Shown here: positions 1 through 8,026 of the stretch, piece by piece
Layout of the letters: each line of letters opens with the position of its first letter
How positions within the stretch are numbered: position 1 is the stretch's first letter
Notes under the pieces: model-generated
What the model was told of the DNA's origin: nothing
What the model saw: the letters and a program-made list of their open reading frames with translations, nothing else
Database searches by the model: none
IMG/VR virus record: IMGVR_UViG_3300032315_000272
Span: 1 to 45,664 of that record
Length of the DNA stretch: 45,664 nucleotides
From: a virus
Direction: 5' to 3' (one strand)
Program-made: the position numbers and the translations under genes

Positions 1-374
1 ACAGAAGCTGCCTTGACTTGTTTGGTGTATGCCATAGCACGGGCCAAAGCTTTGGTGTAGCGAGCAGACAAGCTGTCGTACAAGTTATCTTCAATCGCTT
101 CTTCAGTGATTGAGAAACCCAAGGCAATGGTTTCGTGGTTGTAGCGTGCTGTGAACGCTTCCTGCGCATTGTCATAAGCAATGGCAGAACCTTCGTTCTT
201 AACAGGAGCTGCACCGAAGCCGGCCAACTTGGTTTCTTCTTCAAAGCTACGCTCAGATTTCTCTGTCTCGTAGATTTCCTTGTGCTCTTCGCCGTAGCGT
301 GCGTACTCCATGCCGAACAAAGCGTTCAGGCCGGGAAGCAATTCTTTGAGCAGTTGTGCGCGTGAAATAGCCAT
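1..374 (-). CDS. Major capsid protein, N-terminal part (cut by window edge)
   Basis: The first 124 residues of a major head protein are present and the rest lies beyond the left edge. The start is the ATG at 374, preceded by AGGAG at good spacing. The N-terminus carries the arm typical of capsid proteins in aquatic podovirus-like phages: R5-A-Q-L-L-K-E-L-L-P, then L-N-A-L-F-G and E-Y-A-R-Y. A segment with T-I-A-L-G-F-S-I-T-E-E-A-I-E-D-N follows. The gene is the last one visible in the left late block, after terminase, portal and scaffold, which is the expected place. Identification rests on the N-terminal arm and gene order. The fold-bearing middle and C-terminus are not in the window. The arm is closely mirrored in an early protein encoded at 18884-19297. 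Confidence 0.85.
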   Translation of the reverse strand, partial: MAISRAQLLKELLPGLNALFGMEYARYGEEHKEIYETEKSERSFEEETKLAGFGAAPVKNEGSAIAYDNAQEAFTARYNHETIALGFSITEEAIEDNLYDSLSARYTKALARAMAYTKQVKAAS

Positions 375-387
375 TTTTTAGCTCCTA

Positions 388-1029
388 TTACAGACCAACA
401 GCGTTGCTGTAAGAGTGGTATCCGGGGTTGAACTTCACCAGAATGTCAGTATAGGCGTCGCCCACAGTCGAGAAGCCCTGCATGTCCACAAAACCAACGA
501 CGCGGAAAGCGGCGGTAGTAGTAACAGCAGAAGAACCGGCTACAACAGCAGTGTTTGAGTTGCCAGTGGTGGTGCTACCTGTGGAGGTAGATTGCACGGC
601 GTTCAAGAACACGTTTGCGCCCAAAGCGGCTTGCGTCACAGAGCCAGCGGACTGGACTTGGAACACAGCGCGGTCGTCGTCAATCACGTAAGCAGTGATA
701 AGCGTGCCAGCAGGTGCCACAGTGTTAGCTGGGTAGTACTGAGCGTAGATTACTTGGCCTTGTGCGTTGACGTACGAGCAACCAACAAACACACCGATAC
801 AACCAGTGTTAGCAGTACCAGTGGGGAAACCGTTGGTAGTAGCGTCAGCACCAGTAGAGGTAGCGATTTGCAAGTAGCCTGAAGTGTTCACAAACACGAG
901 TGAACCATTAAAGATGTTCGTGTTGTAGCCAGCAGGGTTAATTTGAAACTGGCGGGTGCTACCAGAGTAAGGTAGACCTCCCAGCTCATTTACGGCACGA
1001 AAGCCGTAGGGAGAAGCAACTGATGCCAT
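388..1029 (-). CDS. Virion-associated protein next to capsid gene, possible head decoration protein
   Basis: 213 aa, opening with M-A-S-V-A-S-P-Y-G-F-R. It is rich in Ala, Thr, Ser, Gly and Val, with few charged residues, and has a long Thr/Ser/Gly-rich stretch at about residues 145-170. This looks like an all-beta secreted or virion-type protein. It sits 13 nt upstream of the capsid gene and 15 nt downstream of the preceding virion gene, in the same direction, so it should be co-expressed with the head genes. I recognise the type as a conserved companion of this capsid family. A decoration or minor capsid role is inferred from position and composition, not from a motif. No signal peptide or membrane segment is seen. 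Confidence 0.6.
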   Translation of the reverse strand: MASVASPYGFRAVNELGGLPYSGSTRQFQINPAGYNTNIFNGSLVFVNTSGYLQIATSTGADATTNGFPTGTANTGCIGVFVGCSYVNAQGQVIYAQYYPANTVAPAGTLITAYVIDDDRAVFQVQSAGSVTQAALGANVFLNAVQSTSTGSTTTGNSNTAVVAGSSAVTTTAAFRVVGFVDMQGFSTVGDAYTDILVKFNPGYHSYSNAVGL

Positions 1030-1044
1030 TTAAGGACTCCTTGT

Positions 1045-1497
1045 TTACTTAGAACCTGAACCAAAACCCCCGCCACGAGTGTTCGTTGACTTGCGGTCGC
1101 TGAACAAAGGCATCCGAGGATCGTTGTTTCGCATGAAGTGGTTGTCCACTGAATCCATCTGGTTCTGCGCTTGCTTGCTAAAATAATCATCCCGGGCTTG
1201 CGCTTTTTCAGCGGACATCTTGCATAGCATGAGGCCGCCAATTTCCACGTTCCCAGTTTTCTCATTGCCAAACAGTTGCAGTTCTGGATGGTCTTCTGCC
1301 TTCACCGGCTCCCAGCCTTCGCGCATCTTACGAGACACGTTAGTTGGGTCTGCCTGTCCTAGTACGTGAGTCGCAATCCAGCGATACAAATACCCGGGCT
1401 CAGGCGTTGGGTCTGGCAGAGATGTCGGCGGTACATAGACTGCGCGAGCATTAGTTTCGCGTGACACGAGATCACGAGGTGTGCGAGTACTGGTCAT
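1045..1497 (-). CDS. Conserved virion-cluster protein of unknown function
   Basis: 150 aa, hydrophilic. A Pro-rich stretch lies at about residues 22-34, W-I-A-T-H-V-L-G-Q at about 40-48 and W-E-P-V at about 62-65. The C-terminal tail is Gly/Ser-rich. Its start overlaps the scaffold gene's stop by 4 nt (ATGA at 1494-1497), so its translation is probably coupled to the scaffold. Position between scaffold and the decoration-like gene argues for a head assembly role, perhaps a minor head or completion protein. No catalytic motif is visible. Function is unassigned. Confidence 0.6.
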   Translation of the reverse strand: MTSTRTPRDLVSRETNARAVYVPPTSLPDPTPEPGYLYRWIATHVLGQADPTNVSRKMREGWEPVKAEDHPELQLFGNEKTGNVEIGGLMLCKMSAEKAQARDDYFSKQAQNQMDSVDNHFMRNNDPRMPLFSDRKSTNTRGGGFGSGSK

Positions 1498-2429
1498 TGT
1501 TGATTCTCCAATTTTGCTACTTGTGCAGCGTATTGCTGCGGGGTCAATCCAAATTTCTTAGCCAGAGCGATCTGGGTATTCGTCAATTGGACTTTTTTAG
1601 CCCCCGACGATCTTGTGGCAGGGGCTACGACGGAAGCAGGTTTTCTTGGAGACTCGGTTTGTGACCGGTCTTCGCCCCCGAAAACTTCGGGGAATTTACT
1701 CTTCACGCGAGCATCAATCTGCTCGAAATACTCATCAGACCTTGGGTCGGCCCCTGAGTTCACTAGTTTTTGATGCAGCCCTAATGCGTAGCTGGTAACT
1801 TCTTCGAACCCATTTGCTCCGAACCACTGGTTTTTAGCTTGCCAGCGCAAGGTTTTTTCGTCCGGTTGTACGCGTTGGGATTCGCGATAGCTAGTTTGTA
1901 CCTCATCTTCGTCAACTTGTAAAGGGGCTGGACGAAAATTTTTCGTTGCCTCCATTTTTATCTTGGCGTCGAGGAGGGCTTCTTGAGCAGCAAGGATGGC
2001 ATCGGAATCAAAAGACTCCTGTGCTGCCTTGTACTCTCGGCGGGCTTTGTCCAACTCTGACTCGGCCAGAGTCTTAGCCTGCGCTACAAACTGCTCAGTA
2101 CCTGTGTTGACGTTACGGCGGAGACTCTTGTTCTCCTCCATCAACTGTTGTGCAAGACGCTCAAGCTCTTGCTTTTCGCGCAGAGTAGCTTCTTTGGCAC
2201 GGCGCTCATCATGGCGGGCATGTGTGAGTTCCTTGATGCGATCTTGAGCACCCTTGGTGTACTTCTCGATTTCGTCATCGGTGGGGTCTTCGACCTCACG
2301 GTCCAAAGGCTTACGGCCACGGTCTTTTTCAGGCGTGTCGTCAATTATTTCGACTTCAATGTCGTTGTCCGTTGTAATCTCGACTTTACTTTCTTCGAGC
2401 TCGTCCGGAAACTTGTATTCGTCCGTCAT
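1494..2429 (-). CDS. Putative capsid scaffolding protein
   Basis: 311 aa. The N-terminal 60 residues are strongly acidic. A long charged helical/coiled-coil region follows at about residues 60-175, rich in E, K, R, Q and A with heptad-like spacing. The C-terminus has a basic patch near A-K-K-V-Q-L-T and a short helix ending K-L-E-N-Q-Q. An acidic, helical, low-hydrophobicity protein just upstream of the capsid gene is the classic signature of a scaffold that guides procapsid assembly and is then released or cleaved. Basic C-terminal helices bind the shell in known scaffolds (P22), and the same is plausible here. The assignment is from composition and synteny; there is no sequence motif that proves it. 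Confidence 0.7.
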   Translation of the reverse strand: MTDEYKFPDELEESKVEITTDNDIEVEIIDDTPEKDRGRKPLDREVEDPTDDEIEKYTKGAQDRIKELTHARHDERRAKEATLREKQELERLAQQLMEENKSLRRNVNTGTEQFVAQAKTLAESELDKARREYKAAQESFDSDAILAAQEALLDAKIKMEATKNFRPAPLQVDEDEVQTSYRESQRVQPDEKTLRWQAKNQWFGANGFEEVTSYALGLHQKLVNSGADPRSDEYFEQIDARVKSKFPEVFGGEDRSQTESPRKPASVVAPATRSSGAKKVQLTNTQIALAKKFGLTPQQYAAQVAKLENQQ

Positions 2430-2438
2430 TTCTACTCC

Positions 2439-2885
2439 TTATGCGCGGGTTATACCGCGAGGGTCTTGCACAACAGCATCCACCTGATCGTCGTTAATCA
2501 GACGGAACTCTTTTCCGAAAATTTTGAAACGCGTACCGGAATATGTACGTACGAGCACAAAGTCACCTTCTTTGCACCAAGCACCGTTGGGGAACTTGGC
2601 AGTGTCTTTATACGCGTCTGGGCCAACGCGAAGCACGAACAGCACGGTTGTGGCGTGGCTGTCTTGCTGCATGGAAGCATAATCTCTTACGAGATCGAGC
2701 GTTGTGCCAGCGATCTTTTCATCGACTTCTGGTACTACGCACAGCAACTTCCAACCTGTTGGGGTCGGCAGTGCACCTGCTTTGGTTTCATTGTCCGCAT
2801 CTTCGTCTGGCTGGGTGGCCGTTTGAATGTGCGCTGGTAGGGCGATGCCCGGGGGCAGGATTAATCCTGAGTCTTCAGTTGTCAT
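2439..2885 (-). CDS. GroES-like co-chaperonin
   Basis: 148 aa from the ATG at 2885, which has GGAG 7 nt upstream. A longer in-frame start at 2939 lacks a Shine-Dalgarno sequence and lies deep inside the preceding gene. The protein follows the GroES plan: G-W-K-L-L-C-V-V-P (first strand), a flexible segment around A-G-T-T-L-D-L-V where the GroEL-binding mobile loop would sit, V-L-F-V-L-R-V-G-P, then W-C-K-E-G-D-F-V-L-V and F-R-L-I-N-D-D-Q-V-D-A-V-V. It is longer than bacterial GroES (about 97 aa) because of an N-terminal extension of about 40 residues. Phage co-chaperonins (T4 gp31, RB49 CocO) replace GroES to fold the capsid protein in GroEL. Location in the head-gene cluster fits that role. 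The match is at fold-pattern level. Confidence 0.72.
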   Translation of the reverse strand: MTTEDSGLILPPGIALPAHIQTATQPDEDADNETKAGALPTPTGWKLLCVVPEVDEKIAGTTLDLVRDYASMQQDSHATTVLFVLRVGPDAYKDTAKFPNGAWCKEGDFVLVRTYSGTRFKIFGKEFRLINDDQVDAVVQDPRGITRA

Positions 2886-3072
2886 TTGCTTTCTCCACTT
2901 TCTCAGCAAGGTCGATGATGTAACGCTCTGCAAGGGCAAGACCCTGAATCATCCCGCAGAGTTTTTGATACTGAGCAAAGTCCTGACAAACGCCGGTGGC
3001 GACGTCGTCAGCATAATTGTTCATGTCGGTGCGTATTTGTTCGCGCAATACGCGTGCGAAGTCTTGGATCAT
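2875..3072 (-). CDS. Small conserved helical protein between portal and co-chaperonin
   Basis: 65 aa, predicted all-helical, with aromatic and charged residues alternating (D-F-A-R-V-L-R-E-Q-I) and a C-terminal E-K-V-E-K-A-N tail. The start overlaps the portal stop by 4 nt (3069-3072) and the end overlaps the co-chaperonin start by 11 nt, so it is embedded in a tightly packed head operon. I recognise no domain. Small proteins placed just after the portal gene are often head-completion or assembly factors, but that is only positional inference. Confidence 0.6.
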   Translation of the reverse strand: MIQDFARVLREQIRTDMNNYADDVATGVCQDFAQYQKLCGMIQGLALAERYIIDLAEKVEKANDN

Positions 3073-5528
3073 TTCTTAGGTGTTCCGGTTGGTTTATTGA
3101 GCCCTTGACGGGACTTAGCGATGTCAATACCCATTTGGGTACCGGCACGTTCTTGTTCGGCGGCTAAGCGATCGCGGTTTGTCGCGGCTGTAACGGCCAG
3201 TTTCTTTTCTTCCAAGTGCATCTTGTCCGCTTTGTCGGCGGCTTCCATTTGCAGGCGTTTTTGCGCCAACTCCAAGTCTCCTTGCACCTTTTGGGCTTTG
3301 GTCTGGACTTCTTGCTGCTTGAGTTGCAACTCTTGTTGTTGCATTTGTACAACAGGGTCTTGGGCAGCTTGCTGCGCTTTTTGTTGCGCCGCTTGCGCTT
3401 GGTTCTGCTGAAGTACTTGATTAGCCGCTTGCGCCATCATGTTGGACAGTGCAAGCTCGACCTCGATCGGCAGCTTCTTGTCCTCGGGCGGCAACGCCAT
3501 GCCAAGCTGCTGCTCGATCTTCTGGCGATAGGCGAAGCCTGTGTGCTCGGCAATGTGGGCCATAAGTGCTGCCTGCATCTGCGGAGCCTTGGGGTTCTGG
3601 CCAATCAACTGCTGGATCATGGGGTCCTGAATCATGGCCATGTGCACCTTGATGTGGGCCTCGTGGTCTTGGTACTGGAACGCCTTGACCGGTGCACACT
3701 TGAGCACTTCTTGGTTCTCAGACACGGGGTCGGTCGGCTTCATGTCGTCTTCCAACGGGATGAGCTTCTCTGCGTTCTTGATGCCTAACACCTCCAACAT
3801 GTTGCGGTGCAACTGCGGCAGGTCGTAAATATCAGGAGCCATCTGAGCCATCTGGATCACGGCTTGGTACTGCACCACACGCTGGCTCATCGTCGCAGCA
3901 TTAGGGTCGCTTACTGGGATGATGTCGCAAGCGCTGTAGTCCGACTGCTTGGCTGTGCGGCTGCCTTCTTCTGGCTGGAACTCGTAGTCTGGGTCTGTGT
4001 AGTCGCGGATGATGGCTGCCAACAAACGCAACTCTTGTTTGAACGCGTAGTGCAGACGGGCTTGCACCGCTGTCATCACCTTTAGCTGACGCTCTAGCAA
4101 AGCAAGGGTCGTACCCACAGGGGCTTGGGAAGACATGTCGGACACCTTCATGTCCGCAGTAGCGGCGAAGCGACGGCCTTCCTCCACGATCTTGTCTAGC
4201 AAACCTGCCAACACGGCACTTGGCTCTTTATATGGGAGCGGCAAGATGCTGTCGCGCATGTTGCCGGAGCCGACGTCTACGTCGCGCCACTCGCCCGGTG
4301 CAATTGGAGTGTCATCACCTTTGATGCGAAGTCCCCGTGACTTGAGACCGCCGGGCAAGTTAGACAACGTTCCAGCGTCCACCAGTTGACGCATGATTGA
4401 CGTCGCTGACTTGGCGAAGCCTCCGATGAGATGGAACAGACCGAAGCCGTAGGCACCGAAACCCGGTATGTACTGGTAATGTACAAAATGCTGTCGCTTG
4501 AGACGTAAGTCATCGTCTTCCTTCCAGTTGCGGCGGATTGCCAAGATGTCGTTCGTGCCTTTCACCATGGTCACCACGTACGGCAACGCGATGCCTGTCT
4601 CTTCTCCGTCACCATCGGTGTCCTCGTAACCCTGAAGGTCCAAGTCCGCATGAATCTCAAGGATTGTGTAGCGGTCATCATCAATGTCGCTGAAGCCGGT
4701 CTCTTTGTCCTTGGCCTTTTGAATGTCCGTCTGTTCTTTGGTGGCTTCGCCCAACTCGCAGTCAAGGTAGAAACCAGCTTGCTGGAGCTTTTTGATCTCG
4801 TTCTCGGTCTTGCGCATGACGTGTGTCAAGCGGTAGCAAGTGTCCATGTCGGTCGTTCCGTACGGCAGAATAATGTCTTCCGCGGGGACAAACATCGAAA
4901 CCTGACGTCCCAAATTGGGATCGTAGTAAACCTTCTTAAAAGCAGAGCCGGTGGCCGGCAGTGACCACAGCATGCGTTCTTGTTCTGGGCGGAACTCGCG
5001 CATGACCTCAGTCAACTCGTAGTTCATGTCCTCCTGCACGCGCAGGGCTGCATCTTTCTTGTCTGGAGTCTCTTTGCCGACAATCTTGGTGCGCACTGGG
5101 CCCGCGGCTGGGAACATCTCGGTGATTGTTTCTGACTGGAACCTGACCACCGCCTCAGTAATCATGGGGTGGAACACGCCAGACGCGCCGTTCCAAGGCT
5201 CTGTGCGCTCTTCGTACTGGAGACCTAGCAGCTTCAAACCCTCGGTGTACGCCTTCTCCCAATCCTTGCGGCTGGCTTTGTCTTGATCGACCACTGCGGC
5301 CAGATCGCCGGCCAACGACTGCATCGCGCTTTGGTCCATGTACTCGGCAAGGTTGTCATCAAAGCCTTCGTCGTCTTTGTCTTTGCTGGGGATCAGGTCG
5401 ATCTCCATGCCATCGATGCCAATCTTGACTTCTTCAGGATCAACGATCTCAATTTCAATCGGCTCCTCGTCTTCTGCAAGGGCGTCAATGCCTACGGGGG
5501 CTTGGTACAGGGATTTGTCGATGGCCAT
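3069..5528 (-). CDS. Portal protein (head-tail connector)
   Basis: 819 aa. It forms the dodecameric ring at the capsid vertex through which DNA is packaged and ejected. After an acidic N-terminus (residues 1-60), the body shows typical P22/podovirus portal features: W-N-G-A-S-G-V-F-H-P-M-I-T-E-A near 115-130, F-Q-S-E-T-I-T-E-M-F-P and E-R-M-L-W-S-L-P-A-T-G-S-A-F-K-K-V-Y-Y. It later contains T-S-I-M-R-Q-L-V-D-A-G-T-L-S-N-L-P-G-G. The C-terminal 130 residues are a Gln/Ala/Lys-rich coiled coil, consistent with a barrel-like extension inside the head. At about 820 aa it is longer than T7 (536) or P22 (725) portals. It lies 8 nt downstream of the large terminase. Confidence 0.92.
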   Translation of the reverse strand: MAIDKSLYQAPVGIDALAEDEEPIEIEIVDPEEVKIGIDGMEIDLIPSKDKDDEGFDDNLAEYMDQSAMQSLAGDLAAVVDQDKASRKDWEKAYTEGLKLLGLQYEERTEPWNGASGVFHPMITEAVVRFQSETITEMFPAAGPVRTKIVGKETPDKKDAALRVQEDMNYELTEVMREFRPEQERMLWSLPATGSAFKKVYYDPNLGRQVSMFVPAEDIILPYGTTDMDTCYRLTHVMRKTENEIKKLQQAGFYLDCELGEATKEQTDIQKAKDKETGFSDIDDDRYTILEIHADLDLQGYEDTDGDGEETGIALPYVVTMVKGTNDILAIRRNWKEDDDLRLKRQHFVHYQYIPGFGAYGFGLFHLIGGFAKSATSIMRQLVDAGTLSNLPGGLKSRGLRIKGDDTPIAPGEWRDVDVGSGNMRDSILPLPYKEPSAVLAGLLDKIVEEGRRFAATADMKVSDMSSQAPVGTTLALLERQLKVMTAVQARLHYAFKQELRLLAAIIRDYTDPDYEFQPEEGSRTAKQSDYSACDIIPVSDPNAATMSQRVVQYQAVIQMAQMAPDIYDLPQLHRNMLEVLGIKNAEKLIPLEDDMKPTDPVSENQEVLKCAPVKAFQYQDHEAHIKVHMAMIQDPMIQQLIGQNPKAPQMQAALMAHIAEHTGFAYRQKIEQQLGMALPPEDKKLPIEVELALSNMMAQAANQVLQQNQAQAAQQKAQQAAQDPVVQMQQQELQLKQQEVQTKAQKVQGDLELAQKRLQMEAADKADKMHLEEKKLAVTAATNRDRLAAEQERAGTQMGIDIAKSRQGLNKPTGTPKK

Positions 5529-5536
5529 GGTGGTCC

Positions 5537-7078
5537 TTAATAGTATGCGTGTGTTTTGCGCTTGAAGAAGACGGGGTCGTCTTTCTCATCGCTGTCCAAT
5601 GGAATAAAGCCGCCTTGGCGGAAGCGCAGCAAAGCTTGAGACGTCGTGTCCACGTAGTCATCGTGCTCGCCGTTCGGGAACGATGCAACTTCTTCAATCA
5701 CTTCACGCGCCCAGCGCGTGTCGGGTGCCCAGACTTTACCTGAACTAAAGAGGTCGGCCACAGCGTTCATACGCACGATCTTATCGTTTCCGCGGCTCGG
5801 TGTAAATTCTTGGACGAAGATGCCCATGTTGCGTAACTCTTGGATCAACGGTGCGCCGGCAGCTTTCTTTTCGATCACGAACGCATCGGGCTCCCACTCT
5901 CGGTAGTGTTTCAGCGCTGTGGCCTTTAACTCTGGGAACTCCATCCGATCTTTGAACGCGTCCAGCAAGATGAGCTGGGGCGCATGGCCTTCCTCCTCGT
6001 TGTACCAAACACCCCACGTTGTGCACGCAGAATAGTCAGAACGAGTCTTAGCTTCAAAGGCCGTATCCCATGACTGGATGATGTATTCGCACTGAGGAGG
6101 TTCGTCCTCCGTCCAGATTCGCCACGCTTTTCTAGAAACAATAGCCGCGTTGTTGGATGTAGGCTGCTGCATGTACTGGGCGTTCCAGTACTGGGGGTCC
6201 ATCGACGCTTTCGCCTGCTTCAACGCATGCAGCGGCCACTGCTCCGGCCAGAGGGACTTCTCATCCTCGGTGTCTTCGTTCAAGATGGCCGGCAGCTCTA
6301 CGATTTCCCACGGCACAGCCTCTGGGTTCTTGGTCTGGTAGTCAATCAGGCGGCCAGTCAGGTCCAAAAGTGACCATCTTGTCATAATCACAATAATCGC
6401 ACCGCCCGGCATCAAGCGTTGCAACGGGCCCGTCTGGAACCACGACCACGCCGTATCAAAAGCCAGACGCGAGTTGGTTTTTACGTCCTGTTCAGAGTGG
6501 GGATCGTCAATAACGAACAGATCAGCGCCACGACCAGCCAGAGCGCCACCAACACCAGCAGCGTAATACTGACCTCCAGCACTCGTAGACCACTTGCCAG
6601 CAGCTTTTTGGTCGGCGGCCACGATAGTTTGGTTAAAAACTTCAGCATACTCCTCCGAATCAATCAAGTTACGCACCCGACGGCCAAAGTCCTCGGACAA
6701 ACCCGCAGTGTGGGTGCCCATAATGATCTTCTTCTCAGGGAATTTACCTAAAAAGTACGCTGGAAACAAATATGAACTGAACTCTGACTTGCCCATACGT
6801 GGCGCAATGTTGATGATGACGCGCTTTTTCTTGCCGGCAATCACGTCCTCAAAGATTTTGGCCAGCTTCCTGTGGTGCGGCCCCACTTTAAACCCCGGGT
6901 ACACCGCGTTGGCAAACCCCAGCATGCCAGAACTAGCCGCCTTGAGGCTGGCACGCCGCTCCCTGACGTCCAACATATCCATAAGCTCGATCTTCTCCGC
7001 CACCGTCATGGTGGGCAGAGCCTTTTGGAGCGCCGCAAGCTCAGGCTTCGTCAGACTGGTCAGAGCTTTTAGGTTCAT
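5537..7078 (-). CDS. Terminase large subunit (packaging ATPase and nuclease)
   Basis: 513 aa from the ATG at 7078. An in-frame GTG at 7102 would add 8 residues, and neither start has a clear Shine-Dalgarno. The ATPase domain has Walker A A-P-R-M-G-K-S near residue 95, Walker B L-F-V-I-D-D-P-H-S-E near 190 and coupling motif I-M-T-R-W. The RNase H-like nuclease domain has S-W-D-T-A-F with a first Asp, V-I-E-K-K with Glu, and G-E-H-D-D-Y-V-D with the last acidic residues. The protein cuts the concatemer and powers DNA through the portal. It overlaps the small terminase gene by 38 nt and is followed at once by the portal gene. The Glu after Asp-Asp in Walker B is displaced (D-D-P-H-S-E), as in many phage terminases. 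Confidence 0.95.
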   Translation of the reverse strand: MNLKALTSLTKPELAALQKALPTMTVAEKIELMDMLDVRERRASLKAASSGMLGFANAVYPGFKVGPHHRKLAKIFEDVIAGKKKRVIINIAPRMGKSEFSSYLFPAYFLGKFPEKKIIMGTHTAGLSEDFGRRVRNLIDSEEYAEVFNQTIVAADQKAAGKWSTSAGGQYYAAGVGGALAGRGADLFVIDDPHSEQDVKTNSRLAFDTAWSWFQTGPLQRLMPGGAIIVIMTRWSLLDLTGRLIDYQTKNPEAVPWEIVELPAILNEDTEDEKSLWPEQWPLHALKQAKASMDPQYWNAQYMQQPTSNNAAIVSRKAWRIWTEDEPPQCEYIIQSWDTAFEAKTRSDYSACTTWGVWYNEEEGHAPQLILLDAFKDRMEFPELKATALKHYREWEPDAFVIEKKAAGAPLIQELRNMGIFVQEFTPSRGNDKIVRMNAVADLFSSGKVWAPDTRWAREVIEEVASFPNGEHDDYVDTTSQALLRFRQGGFIPLDSDEKDDPVFFKRKTHAYY

Positions 7079-7646
7079 CTGATTCTGTTTCTGATACGTC
7101 ACTCACATCGACCACGTCGATGACGCCCATGAAGCGGTTGAGCTTCTCTTTGATCTTAGCGTCGATCTCGGCATCGGACAGCTCCACCTTTTTGATCTCG
7201 ACCTTGTCGGTGAACAGGCCCACTTCCGTGACTTTGCCAAGTAGGCCCAGTGCTTTTAAGCGGATGTTGGCGTTGGTGGACTTAGTCTCTTCAATAAGCT
7301 GGGCCACGGCGTAGCCGCGAATTTCTTTGGCCTGCTGCACGAACTCCCAGTCGTAGGCGGCCAGCATGCCCGTTAAGTGGCGCACGGCCTCTGGTGTTTT
7401 AATGGCCACAAGGTTGGCCACTTGCTCTGAAGTCTCAGCGTTTGTCGTCAATGCCCCGAAAGCAGTACGGGCCGCCTCGGTCTGCTGCTCTTTATCTTGT
7501 ACGGCGTCTGGGCGTACGCCCAGTTCTTCCAACCACTCGACCGTCTTGTGCTGGGCGGACAACACTTCCCCCGGCTCGGCATCATCGAGTTCTACAAAAT
7601 CCGGGTTGGTGACCCCCGGCTCAAATTGCACCAAGTGTTCGAACAT
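7041..7646 (-). CDS. Putative terminase small subunit
   Basis: 201 aa. The N-terminus is acidic and the middle is helical and Ala/Glu-rich (about residues 55-150, including R-H-L-T-G-M-L-A-A-Y-D-W and I-R-L-K-A-L-G-L-L-G-K). The K-V-E-I-K-K-V-E-L-S-D-A-E-I-D segment and the long acidic tail are typical of small terminases that sit directly before the large subunit. Position (first gene of the late block, overlapping the large terminase) is the strongest evidence. The ATG at 7646 has AAGGA about 9 nt upstream. No classical HTH is obvious. The N-terminal half may bind DNA in an unfamiliar way. Confidence 0.7.
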   Translation of the reverse strand: MFEHLVQFEPGVTNPDFVELDDAEPGEVLSAQHKTVEWLEELGVRPDAVQDKEQQTEAARTAFGALTTNAETSEQVANLVAIKTPEAVRHLTGMLAAYDWEFVQQAKEIRGYAVAQLIEETKSTNANIRLKALGLLGKVTEVGLFTDKVEIKKVELSDAEIDAKIKEKLNRFMGVIDVVDVSDVSETESDEPKSSDQSDEA

Positions 7647-7710
7647 TGTGCGCTGTCCTTGCGTTGTGTTTGGGCGGAGTGTACACTAACTTCCGGTAGT
7701 GGGTGACCAT
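7621..7710 (-). CDS. Possible leader peptide of the late operon
   Basis: A 29-codon reading frame starting at the ATG at 7710, behind the best Shine-Dalgarno in the region (AAGGAG, 5 nt spacing). It encodes a basic peptide starting M-V-T-H-Y-R-K-L-V-Y and ends at a TGA (7621-7623), overlapping the terminase small subunit start in another frame. It could be a leader ORF that brings ribosomes to the terminase start, or a chance ORF. The strong binding site is the only support. Confidence 0.3.
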   Translation of the reverse strand: MVTHYRKLVYTPPKHNARTAHNVRTLGAI

Positions 7711-7741
7711 TGCTTCTCCTTGGAGGCTTCGGCCTTCCTTC

Positions 7742-7771
7742 AACCCCAGCTCACAAGGCTGGGGTTTTTTT
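7742..7771 (+). terminator. Hairpin with T-run, plus-strand orientation
   Basis: Nine-base-pair stem AACCCCAGC / GCTGGGGTT (7742-7750 with 7758-7766), 7-nt loop, then a T-run to 7771. It reads as a rho-independent terminator on the plus strand, where no plus gene lies upstream, so it may stop antisense transcription into the late genes. On the minus strand the same stem would form in the 5' leader of the terminase transcript, next to a second small UUCG/CGAA-type hairpin (7724-7735). Confidence 0.55.
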
Positions 7772-7852
7772 GTATGTGTAACGTTTGACACGAGGTTTTT
7801 CCAAATTTTTTAAAAAATTTAGGGGGTGGGGTAAACCCTGATTTGCTGGGAA

Positions 7853-7870
7853 TTGTCTAAGATTTTACAA
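7853..7870. promoter_or_regulatory. Operator-like 18-bp palindrome (copy 1)
   Basis: TTGT-N10-ACAA spaced as 18 nt. It agrees at 13 of 18 positions with the site at 25581-25598. See also 12566-12583. The sites could bind a phage repressor, for which the HTH protein encoded at 27366-27644 is the only obvious candidate. Inference from repeated spacing and sequence only. Confidence 0.3.
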
Positions 7871-7963
7871 AATACTCGGTGCGGCTACGCAATAGTGTTC
7901 ACGGGACGACGTCGCCCTCCGCTGTATATGGGTTGGTGGGGGTATGGTGGGGTTCGCATATGC

Positions 7964-7991
7964 CAAATACGCCGCACAGCCACGCTGTCAA
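7964..7991 (-). promoter_or_regulatory. Candidate minus-strand (late) promoter
   Basis: Reading the minus strand, a consensus -35 box TTGACA (7986-7991) is followed after 16 nt by a weak -10 box TATTTG (7964-7969). It would drive the terminase operon with a leader of about 250 nt. The -10 is poor, so a phage-specific or activator-dependent late promoter elsewhere in the region is equally possible. Confidence 0.3.
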
Positions 7992-8011
7992 GGGTTCTCT
8001 ATAACCTGTTG

Positions 8012-8020
8012 TGCTATAAT
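8012..8020 (+). promoter_or_regulatory. Extended -10 promoter for the early block
   Basis: TGCTATAAT at 8012-8020 is a perfect extended -10 element (TGn plus TATAAT) for a sigma-70-type host polymerase. No good -35 is seen, which is normal for extended -10 promoters. Transcription would start near 8027, immediately before two hairpins and the first early gene. Confidence 0.65.
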
Positions 8021-8026
8021 AGATTC

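Noticed and set aside
2439-2939. Longer form of the co-chaperonin gene starting at 2939
   Set aside because: No binding site there and a 65-nt overlap with the preceding gene; the ATG at 2885 has GGAG at the right distance.
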